Positions 1-5,222 of a stretch of 7,775 bases of DNA are shown piece after piece. The position numbers and the translations under genes were made by a program. Source of the DNA: Acidobacteriota bacterium. Its GTDB lineage: Bacteria > Acidobacteriota > Vicinamibacteria > Vicinamibacterales > 2-12-FULL-66-21. The DNA lies in the NCBI GenBank assembly GCA_013694635.1, contig JACDCA010000566.1, forward strand, positions 1 through 7,775. The letters are read 5' to 3'. The notes beneath the pieces are model-generated. The model was not told where the DNA came from. It saw nothing but the letters and a program-made list of their open reading frames with translations, and searched no databases. Every line of letters begins with the position of its first letter. Positions within the stretch are counted from its first letter, which is position 1.

Positions 1-456
1 GCGCCGCAGCTTCGCAGCGCTCGGCGGCTTTGCCGTCGATATCAACTCGGGTAGAGCCGCGGCAACCTCGGGGGCGTAGCCGTGTGATTCGTAGACAATC
101 GGCGCGCGGGCGCCGCCGGGCATTCTCGCCAGCGCCGATGCGACTCCGAGATCACGAGTCAGGATCACATCCGTGCGAGCCTTGCCGAACGCACGTCCGA
201 ACACGAACGACAGGTAACCGACACGCTGGAGGAAGCCGGCGCCCGGCGGCGTGTTCGCCCGCTCGATGACGAGCGACGCGAGCTTCGGTAATCCATAAAA
301 CTCGAAAGGATCGCGCGGCGGTGTGTGCGTGTCGGGCTTCACCACCAGGCGCACGTCATGCCCCCTGGCGGCCAGCGCATGACACGTCTCCATCGTCTGG
401 ATCCCGTTTGCGCGCTCGAGCGGAAAGCGGATGTCCGCTAAATACAGCAGGCGCAT
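1..456 (-). CDS. GT4-like glycosyltransferase, N-terminal part (runs off the window)
   Basis: I translated this directly from the minus strand: 152 codons without a stop, continuing past base 1. The protein begins MRLLYLADIRFPLERANGIQ, followed by a segment with TMETCHALAARGHDVRLVVK. This is the usual opening of the N-terminal Rossmann-like domain of GT-B, family 4 glycosyltransferases: a beta strand, the glycine-containing acceptor loop (NGIQ), a helix that includes LAARGH, then a second strand. Further on, the stretches VILTRDLGVA and APIVYESHGY fit the middle strands of the same domain. Such enzymes move a sugar from a nucleotide-sugar donor to an acceptor at the cytoplasmic face of the membrane. 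The donor-binding C-terminal domain is outside the window, so the substrate is unknown. The ATG at 456 lies 3 bases after the stop of the upstream membrane protein gene and has no clear ribosome-binding site, which suggests translational coupling. Family assignment is fairly secure; the specific role is not. Confidence 0.85.
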   Translation of the reverse strand, partial: MRLLYLADIRFPLERANGIQTMETCHALAARGHDVRLVVKPDTHTPPRDPFEFYGLPKLASLVIERANTPPGAGFLQRVGYLSFVFGRAFGKARTDVILTRDLGVASALARMPGGARAPIVYESHGYAPEVAAALPELISTAKPPSAAKLRR

Positions 457-459
457 GCG

Positions 460-1800
460 TCAGCGCAGCGATGGCGTGCGGAAGGCCTCACGCGTAAACA
501 AGGTGTAGTTCTGCGGACTGAGGCCCGCGACCCAGGTGCGCGCGATCTGGGTATCGCGCCAGTCCCAGAGCCTCTCATGCGTGCGATCGACGTCGGACGG
601 ATCCGAATTCCACCGCCCATGCGGATAGCAGAAGGCACCGACACCCGCGATGGCGATGGAACATGCGAGTGCCAGCGCGGCGACGGATGACCACACCCCC
701 CCAGTCATGGTGCTGGCGGTGACGACGGCGAGAGGGACCAGGAGCGGAAGGACGTCGAGCATGTAACGGGGTCCGTACGTGTGACCGGCCCACCAGACCG
801 AATAGCTGGCGTAGAGGAGGAATTGCGCGATGGCCGCGGCAAGGCAGGCGATGACCGGGGTTCGCCATCCTTCTTTGATCGCCGGACGGAAGCCGAAGGC
901 GAGCAGCGCGACGACAGGACTGTAAATCAGCAACCCGCGGTTGGGTGACAAGAGCAATCCCGCAGCCCCCTCAAACGGCAGACCGAACGTTCCCGACGTC
1001 GCGTGCACAGCGGGGTGCAACGCTTCGAGCATCGGCGCGGCCCCGAGAACCGTGCCGAACCACTGCGCGTTCGCGATCATCACGGGAACGACGAACAGTG
1101 ACGCGAGCGCCGCGGCAATGATCCCGGCGCGTGCTCCGGCGAGCCCGGTCGTCGCGGCGAGCAGCACGCATACGGCAGGCAGCAGCTGGAGGCGGCTGCT
1201 CGCGGCGAGGCCGAGACCGATTCCGATCGCGAGCGCCATCGGCGTGCCCGGCCGCGTCAGTCCGAAGACGGCAAGCATCAGACCGAAGACAGCTGTTTCA
1301 TGCTGCCACAACGTCTGGCTCGCGGTCCCCCACAACCCGGTGCCGAGACCGAGGGCGACCGCGATGAAAAGCGAGCGCGCCACGTCCAGGCGGCGTCTGG
1401 CAATCAGGTAGGCGAGGCCGACCGTCATCGACACCAACAGCGAGCTCGCCAGCTTTGCGATCAGACCCGGGCTGAGGGGCGCACGGATGTCGACGAGGCC
1501 GGTCTTCCACAATGGATACGCGATCGCGGCCGCGACGATTGCGGGGACGGGGGAATAGGCGGACCGGTAGCGTCCGTCGCGCGTGAGCTGGTATCCGGAG
1601 CGTTCCAGTAACTGTGGCGTCAGCCCGACGACGTAATTCAACGAGGTCGTGCCGCGAAGCAGAAGCTCGCGTGCGGCAAACTTCGTCGGCTGCGAGTCGT
1701 AGTTCCCGATCTCGCGTCCGTTGGCGTTGTAGGTGACGAACATGACGAACATCGTCCCGGTCGCGACGGCGACGTCCTTTGCGGATCGGCCGGGTGTCAC
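460..1800 (-). CDS. Polytopic GT-C-like membrane glycosyltransferase (second of a pair)
   Basis: This encodes 446 residues with about 10-12 hydrophobic segments. The first membrane segment (about 8-25) is followed by NYDSQPTKFAARELL (33-47), an acidic loop placed like the catalytic first periplasmic loop of GT-C enzymes that use polyprenyl-phosphate sugars. Two C-terminal motifs are distinctive: LLSPNRGLLIYSP (283-295) and SVWWAGHTYGPRYMLDVLPL (334-353). I associate these with uncharacterised bacterial GT39/ArnT-like membrane proteins. The role would be transfer of a lipid-linked sugar at the outer face of the inner membrane; donor and acceptor are unknown. The frame is open far upstream to 2334, but that extension overlaps the preceding gene and is arginine-rich shadow sequence. 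I chose the GTG at 1800 because it overlaps the upstream TGA (1797-1799) and has an AAAGG 6 bases before it. It shares its C-terminal layout with the preceding gene, so the two look like paralogues. Confidence 0.8.
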   Translation of the reverse strand: MTPGRSAKDVAVATGTMFVMFVTYNANGREIGNYDSQPTKFAARELLLRGTTSLNYVVGLTPQLLERSGYQLTRDGRYRSAYSPVPAIVAAAIAYPLWKTGLVDIRAPLSPGLIAKLASSLLVSMTVGLAYLIARRRLDVARSLFIAVALGLGTGLWGTASQTLWQHETAVFGLMLAVFGLTRPGTPMALAIGIGLGLAASSRLQLLPAVCVLLAATTGLAGARAGIIAAALASLFVVPVMIANAQWFGTVLGAAPMLEALHPAVHATSGTFGLPFEGAAGLLLSPNRGLLIYSPVVALLAFGFRPAIKEGWRTPVIACLAAAIAQFLLYASYSVWWAGHTYGPRYMLDVLPLLVPLAVVTASTMTGGVWSSVAALALACSIAIAGVGAFCYPHGRWNSDPSDVDRTHERLWDWRDTQIARTWVAGLSPQNYTLFTREAFRTPSLR

Positions 1801-3182
1801 TTCGTACCTTTCGACTCGGGGGGCCGGTAGAAGGACTCCCGGTTGGTGAGGTATCGATACACGAGTGAGGGGGTTTCGAGCGGGAGGCGGACGAACGCGT
1901 TGTAGGCGTTTCGCCCTGGCTCCAGCCGCTGCCGATCCATCATGCCGGTTGCAAACTGGGCCATCAGCGCGATGTTCCACCACACGCAGGCAACAAGCGC
2001 GGCGGTCAAGACCATATCGTAGGCCGATCGGCCGCGCCGTGCGTGCCACAGGCCCGCCAGGCCGATCACCAGCACTGGCGTCAGGCAGACGAACCGGCGC
2101 TGCCCGAACGCTCCCGCAACCGTCCACGACGCCACCGACCCGGCGACGTAAACCTGCGAGGCGATCATGATCAGCGCGCAGAGGGCAATGCGCCGCATAT
2201 CGGTAGAGACCAGCTTCGCCCGGCCTAGCGCGATCACGATCAATCCCACGATCGCAAGCACCGCAAGCGGCGTCCAGAAAAAGAATCCGTGCTGCGGCGA
2301 GAACAACACCTGCAGCCCGTGCGGCGCGTACCAATACATCTTCCGCGCGACGTGCTGCGCGGGCCCGGGGTATCCATTGAGGCCGTTGTAGGCAATCAGC
2401 TGCGGCAGATAGCCGAGGAAGAATCCTGCTAACCCTGAAGCTGCCGCGACAAGCTTGTTAGAAGTTAGCAGTCTGGAGGTAGGAGTTATCAGAGCGAGGC
2501 CGAAATCCACCGCAGGCCCGAGCGCAACAAAAATGTCCTGTTCCCTGATCATCGCCAGCAGCGCCGCGCAGACCCCGAGTGCGAACGTTCCACGCGCCGT
2601 CCACTCGCGCCGGACGTGAAGCCATACCGTCACGAACAGCCCGACGCCAAACGCCGACACCGCGTGCGAGAACGGGGGCGCCACGTACATGTAGAAGAGC
2701 AGTGGGGTGCCGAGCCAGACGGCGACGCCGGCTAAGAAGCCGGCGCCCCCAGCTGCCAGCGTCCAGGTACCAGCCAGTCCGCTGAGGACGACACGCGCGG
2801 CTCTGATGGACAGCAGAATCGCCAGGAACCCGTAGAACGCTGACCCATAGGCGACGGCGCGGATATATGGCAGCGAGAATCCGTCGGCCACGCCACCTGT
2901 GGCACGCGTCCAGAGATGCGCGACCGCGTAGAACGGCGACCACAGCAGCGCGCACCCGAGTGTCGCGTAGTTCACGCGTCGTGCGGCGTCAGTCTGACGC
3001 TCGAGGAATGTCTCGTGAAACCCGTCAGAGCGCGAGACGTTGTGGTCGTAGAAGTACTGATATTCGTTCTCGAACGACACATCGCGGTCGAACCAGAGCG
3101 ATCGCAGGTACGAGAAGTACTGCACTTCGTCAGACGAGTACAGGCGCGCGGTCACCGCCGGGAGCGACAGCAGAAAAAGCAC
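1797..3182 (-). CDS. Polytopic GT-C-like membrane glycosyltransferase (first of a pair)
   Basis: From the GTG at 3182 this gives 461 residues with roughly ten membrane segments. An acidic pair, SSDEVQYF (16-23), follows the first hydrophobic segment directly, as in GT-C transferases where this Asp/Glu lies in the first periplasmic loop. SFENEYQYFYDHNVS (36-50) also looks conserved. The C-terminal half carries VLFSPQHGFFFWTP (292-305) and SVASWTVAGAFGQRRFVCLT (349-368), which match in position and pattern the SPNRG and WWAGHTYGPRY motifs of the next gene. A periplasmic-facing sugar transferase is the best guess; the substrate is unknown. The start is doubtful. The frame stays open upstream and reads SRREFLALAV just before the GTG, which looks like the missing beginning of the first membrane segment, yet there is no ATG, GTG or TTG in that stretch. 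Residues about 232-243 are encoded by a 7-bp tandem repeat. The TGA stop overlaps the GTG start of the next gene. Confidence 0.78.
   Translation of the reverse strand: MLFLLSLPAVTARLYSSDEVQYFSYLRSLWFDRDVSFENEYQYFYDHNVSRSDGFHETFLERQTDAARRVNYATLGCALLWSPFYAVAHLWTRATGGVADGFSLPYIRAVAYGSAFYGFLAILLSIRAARVVLSGLAGTWTLAAGGAGFLAGVAVWLGTPLLFYMYVAPPFSHAVSAFGVGLFVTVWLHVRREWTARGTFALGVCAALLAMIREQDIFVALGPAVDFGLALITPTSRLLTSNKLVAAASGLAGFFLGYLPQLIAYNGLNGYPGPAQHVARKMYWYAPHGLQVLFSPQHGFFFWTPLAVLAIVGLIVIALGRAKLVSTDMRRIALCALIMIASQVYVAGSVASWTVAGAFGQRRFVCLTPVLVIGLAGLWHARRGRSAYDMVLTAALVACVWWNIALMAQFATGMMDRQRLEPGRNAYNAFVRLPLETPSLVYRYLTNRESFYRPPESKGTK
2454..2488. repeat. Five-unit 7-bp tandem repeat inside a coding region
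   Basis: On the minus strand the units are TAACTCC, TACCTCC, AGACTGC, TAACTTC and TAACAAG (consensus near TAACTYC). They encode residues about 232-243 (ITPTSRLLTSNK) of the GT-C protein, probably a loop between two membrane segments. The unit is degenerate but the phase is kept over 35 bp. Its A/T-rich codons stand out from the surrounding GC-rich gene. Confidence 0.6.
2726..2745. repeat. Short perfect inverted repeat inside a GT-C gene
   Basis: CGCCGGC, a 6-base spacer TAAGAA, then GCCGGCG form a perfect 7-bp stem. It sits in the coding region for a Gly/Ala-rich membrane segment (GGAGFLAGVA, about residues 145-154). It may be a mobile palindromic element tolerated in frame, or a by-product of Ala-Gly codons in GC-rich DNA. 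Confidence 0.4.
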
Positions 3183-3256
3183 CGCGAGTGCCAGGAACTC
3201 GCGACGGGAGAGCAGGAAGAAGCGACAGATCTTGTCGAGAAGGGCGATAAGGAATG

Positions 3257-3536
3257 TTACCTCAGCCCAACGCGCATGCCCGCCGTGGTCAGAAGCGTCA
3301 GATCGGGCACCGTCGCCAGGCTTTTCGTCATGTCCGCGACCTCCGAAGGCGGCAGGTGGATGCCAAGAATGCGCCGTGGCCGGATCGACGAGGCGACAAC
3401 CGGCGATTGCTGTCGCTCATCACGTACCAGAACGGCAGCCCGGAACCGCGGGCCCCGCCACCTTTCGCACACGGTCCACGACCTCCTGCGAAGACACCAG
3501 TCGCGTCGACGGACTGTTCCGCAGGTGCGACGCCAC
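3257..3536 (-). pseudogene. Small uncharacterised gene, apparently broken by two frameshifts
   Basis: No single frame covers this stretch, but three successive minus-strand frames read like protein with the G/C-rich third positions of the neighbours. Segment one, from GTG at 3536, contains VASHLRNSPSTRLVSSQEVV then DRVRKVAGPA. Segment two contains LPFWYVMSDSNRRL. Segment three contains RRILGIHLPPSEVADM and ends VPDLTLLTTAGMRVGLR at the TAA (3257-3259). The switches lie near 3435-3460 (a GGGGCCC run) and 3380-3405, and each looks like loss of one base. With both restored the product would be about 93 residues, or about 110 if it starts at a GTG at 3587 that overlaps the protease stop by 8 bp. 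The upstream part is G-rich repeat, so the shorter version is safer. I do not recognise the family. It lies between the protease and the GT-C genes on the same strand. It could be a decayed gene, or an intact gene with assembly indel errors. Confidence 0.5.
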
Positions 3537-3539
3537 TGC

Positions 3540-3600
3540 CCCCAGCACCCTTCGCACCCCAGCACCCCCGTAAGCCCCCCTAAGCACCCCTAAGCACCGC
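3540..3600. repeat. G-rich short-period repeat at the 3' end of the protease gene
   Basis: On the minus strand this reads as imperfect 9-11-bp units such as GGGGTGCTTA, GGGGTGCTTA, GGGGGGCTTA, GGGGTGCT and GGGTGCGAA. The last codons and TAG stop of the protease gene lie inside it. The minus-strand sequence at 3559-3541 nearly matches the plus-strand sequence at 6618-6638, with one base missing and one substitution. No T-run follows, so it is not a classic terminator. Confidence 0.6.
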
Positions 3601-4338
3601 TGCTTTGACGACCTGCGCGAGGTTGAACCCCGCGTGGCTCACCATCGGCGCGATCACGCTCCGGCGGCGAAGGTACACGAGACCCCACAGGACGCCGAGA
3701 AACGCCGTGATGACCGAGGCATCCCACCCCTGCTCGAAGTGCCCCAGGCCGAATAGGACGCCGTACACCAGGACGCCGATCAGACCGCCGCCGAGATATC
3801 CCTCGAAGCGGTGGACGATGAATCCGCGCTGGACTTCTTCACGCACCCCGCCGGCGATCATCACGACGAGGCCGAAGATGATGGCGTCCGAGCGATTTCG
3901 AATCAGATCCTCGAGAGGATTGCGCGGGACGTTGCGCAGCGACGGCGCATAGGTCAGGACCAGCACCATCACCGCGATCACGACCATGAACACGAGCGGG
4001 ATCAGCGCGAAGCCGAACAGCACCTCGCGCAGGACGCGGCCGCGCCCGATCAGCACGTCGCGGACCGATTCGCGCCGCATGTGCAGCAGCATTGCGACCA
4101 GTCCGACGACCAGCACGGCGTCTATCAGCGAGACGGTGAAGACGAACCCCGGAGACATGGCCCCGTCTGCCGTCCTCATCGCCATGCCGAAGCTGTGCAT
4201 CGCCGAGATCAGCAGAATCTGAGTCGGGATGCCCGAGATGAGGAAGATTTCAAGCACGGCGAGCACGCGCTCACTCGGGAGCACGCGTGGTTCCGCAACC
4301 GGCTGTGGCAGCTCCGTCGCAGGAGCAGGGTCGAACAC
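3580..4338 (-). CDS. CPBP-family intramembrane protease-like membrane protein
   Basis: This encodes 252 residues with about seven to eight hydrophobic segments after a Pro-rich N-terminus. The three landmarks of the CPBP (Abi/CAAX protease and bacteriocin-processing, Rce1-like) family are present in order. The first is GVREEVQRGF (164-173). The second is LFGLGH (195-200), giving the FxxxH histidine H200. The third is SHAGFN (234-239), giving H235 and N239. Motif one is a variant: the usual EExxxR spacing is met only if R166 replaces the first Glu, with E167 to R171 kept. The family includes intramembrane endopeptidases and members that may not cleave anything. The substrate is unknown; the neighbouring glycan genes do not reveal it. 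The GTG at 4338 directly follows an in-frame TGA, so it is the most upstream start. The GGTGA before it comes from the edge of the inverted-repeat element and may act as a weak ribosome-binding site. The 3' end lies in a G-rich repeat. Confidence 0.82.
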   Translation of the reverse strand: MFDPAPATELPQPVAEPRVLPSERVLAVLEIFLISGIPTQILLISAMHSFGMAMRTADGAMSPGFVFTVSLIDAVLVVGLVAMLLHMRRESVRDVLIGRGRVLREVLFGFALIPLVFMVVIAVMVLVLTYAPSLRNVPRNPLEDLIRNRSDAIIFGLVVMIAGGVREEVQRGFIVHRFEGYLGGGLIGVLVYGVLFGLGHFEQGWDASVITAFLGVLWGLVYLRRRSVIAPMVSHAGFNLAQVVKAAVLRGA

Positions 4339-4348
4339 TCAGCGATTT

Positions 4349-4432
4349 CACCACAGAGACACAGAGGCACAGGGAAATTTATGGAAAACTCAAACCAAAA
4401 GAGTTTTCTGTGTCCTCTGTGACTCTGTGGTG
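4349..4432. repeat. Inverted-repeat element of the CACCACAGAG/CTCTGTGGTG type
   Basis: The left arm (4349-4372, beginning CACCACAGAGACACAGAGG) pairs with the right arm (4408-4432, ending CTCTGTGACTCTGTGGTG) over about 24 bp, with one mismatch and one extra base. Inside is a second perfect hairpin, AAAACTC (4385-4391) and GAGTTTT (4401-4407), with a 9-base loop. The centre is AT-rich, unlike the rest of the window. The element exactly fills the gap between the glycine-zipper gene (stop at 4435) and the protease gene. Repeats of this look are scattered between genes in many bacterial genomes and resemble small non-autonomous elements. In the minus-strand RNA it could fold and separate expression of the two genes. 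Confidence 0.8.
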
Positions 4433-4434
4433 CG

Positions 4435-5046
4435 CTACCGCACGGGAACGCGCACCGTAAGGGCCTGGGACAGGCGCACTGAGAGCGGCGTGCCTGCGCC
4501 CATGCGCACTTCCTTGCCGCGCGTGGCGAGGACGACTCCGGTGCCGCCGGCCCCGCCAATCGCGGCTCCCTTCGCCGCGCCGTCGCCGCCACCGACGATC
4601 CCGCCGATGATCGCGCCGCCGACTGCGCCGCCGCCGATCTTCGCCGCATCCTGTTTCTTCGTTCCGGGTGCGATGCGTGCGACCGTCGCCGTGCGGATCG
4701 TCGTCGAATCATCGGGCCCGGGCGGGTCGATGCGCGTGAACCTGAACGCGATGCGCGCGCGTCCCTTGACGCGGGCCGAACGGGCCGCATCGGTGACGTA
4801 TCCACTGATGGCCGTGCCGGCGGGCAACGCCGTGATGCCGCGAACGGTGAGGGGCGATCGCAGCGTGCCGCGAACGGGATCCTCGATCTGGCTGGTGTCC
4901 GAACCGACGCCGGTGTTGAGATTCACCTTCAGGATCGTTCCCGCCGGGATCGTCACCTCACGCCATTCCGTCGTCCGCTGCTCCGCACCGACGTTCACCG
5001 TCGTCAGCGCTGCAACGAAAGCGACCGCAGTCCACATCTTCTTCAT
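4435..5046 (-). CDS. Exported glycine-zipper protein with paired PAGT motifs
   Basis: This encodes 203 residues. The N-terminus MKKMWTAVAFVAALTTVNVGA is a classic signal peptide with likely cleavage after residue 21. There is no lipobox cysteine, so it should be soluble periplasmic or outer-membrane associated. Two related segments follow: IPAGTILKVNLNTGVGSDTS (33-52) and ALPAGTAISGYVTDA (73-87). A third, weaker echo is GAGTPLSVRLSQALTV (183-198). This PAGT-strand pattern recalls beta-rich domains of exported proteins and of VirB10/TrbI-like proteins, but I would not assign either. Residues about 137-171 (KIGGGAVGGAIIGGIVGGG and on) form a glycine zipper like those of 17-kDa outer-membrane antigens, suited to helix packing or membrane insertion. 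I chose the ATG at 5046 because it has an AGGGAG 9 bases upstream and places the signal peptide at the N-terminus; a longer frame reaches 5250 but overlaps the divergent gene. It is transcribed divergently from the response regulator. The function is unknown. Confidence 0.75.
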   Translation of the reverse strand: MKKMWTAVAFVAALTTVNVGAEQRTTEWREVTIPAGTILKVNLNTGVGSDTSQIEDPVRGTLRSPLTVRGITALPAGTAISGYVTDAARSARVKGRARIAFRFTRIDPPGPDDSTTIRTATVARIAPGTKKQDAAKIGGGAVGGAIIGGIVGGGDGAAKGAAIGGAGGTGVVLATRGKEVRMGAGTPLSVRLSQALTVRVPVR

Positions 5047-5055
5047 GGCGTTGTT

Positions 5056-5061
5056 CTCCCT
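5056..5061 (-). promoter_or_regulatory. Ribosome-binding site of the glycine-zipper gene
   Basis: AGGGAG on the minus strand lies 9 bases before the ATG at 5046. It is the clearest Shine-Dalgarno sequence at a gene start in this window, and it decides the start of that gene. Confidence 0.7.
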
Positions 5062-5064
5062 GAA

Positions 5065-5101
5065 AACCGTGTCGCCAGCCCTGCAGGGCTGAACTACGGT
5101 T
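5065..5101. repeat. Hairpin with a 16-bp perfect palindrome
   Basis: CAGCCCTGCAGGGCTG (5076-5091) is a perfect palindrome. It is flanked by AACCGT (5065-5070) and ACGGTT (5096-5101), which can pair with each other. It lies about 20-55 bases upstream of the glycine-zipper start, so it could be an operator, an mRNA leader hairpin or a dispersed palindromic repeat. Confidence 0.55.
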
Positions 5102-5149
5102 ACCCCAAACTGTGCAATGCGAGTACCGCGCTTGCCGTGTTTGAACCGT

Positions 5150-5175
5150 GTTGCACCGCGGCGTTGCACCGCGGC
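5150..5175. repeat. Perfect 13-bp tandem direct repeat upstream of the response regulator
   Basis: GTTGCACCGCGGC occurs twice without a gap (5150-5162 and 5163-5175). Each copy contains the palindrome CCGCGG. The pair ends 47 bp before the ATG at 5223. Two sites about one helical turn and a quarter apart could bind a regulator dimer, possibly the response regulator itself. A recent slippage duplication is the plain alternative. Confidence 0.6.
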
Positions 5176-5222
5176 CCAAGTAAGCCTTACCGATTCGGCC
5201 CCAAGGGTGTAAAAATGACGCC

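Larger units (their letters stand above)
5047..5222. promoter_or_regulatory. Divergent intergenic region between the glycine-zipper gene and the response regulator
   Basis: These 176 bp must carry promoters for both directions. They hold a palindrome within a hairpin (5065-5101) and a perfect 13-bp tandem repeat (5150-5175). I searched for the sigma-54 pattern TGGCAC-N5-TTGC on both strands and found no good match. A weak plus-strand candidate is TTACCG (5187-5192) with TAAAAA (5210-5215) at 17-bp spacing, which would put transcription start close to the ATG at 5223. A weak minus-strand candidate is TTGCAC (5117-5112) with TAGTTC (5096-5091), at a short spacing of 15. Neither promoter is secure. 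Confidence 0.4.

Noticed and set aside
1801..2334. N-terminal extension of the second GT-C protein to an ATG at 2334
   Set aside because: The extension overlaps the first GT-C gene in another frame and reads as Arg/Ala-rich shadow sequence. The GTG at 1800 fits the stop/start overlap.
2916..3593. Plus-strand open frame (225 codons) across the GT-C gene start and the frameshifted gene
   Set aside because: It is Arg-, Thr- and Pro-rich with no hydrophobic core, and the minus strand carries the membrane-protein reading and the better third-position bias.
3540..3600. CRISPR-like array
   Set aside because: The units are 9-11 bp, touch each other and have no spacers, so this is a short-period repeat.
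4349..4432. Inverted repeat as a simple rho-independent terminator for the glycine-zipper gene
   Set aside because: The stems are long and not GC-rich at the inner hairpin, and no T-run follows on the minus strand. A repeat element explains it better, though it may still affect transcription.
4229..5092. Plus-strand open frame (287 codons) across the repeat element and the glycine-zipper gene
   Set aside because: It crosses the inverted repeat and is antisense to a protein with a signal peptide and a good ribosome-binding site.
5140..5175. Possible sigma-54 promoter formed by the two TTGCAC sequences
   Set aside because: The spacing between the elements is two bases too long and the conserved GG is missing, so it does not meet the -24/-12 pattern.
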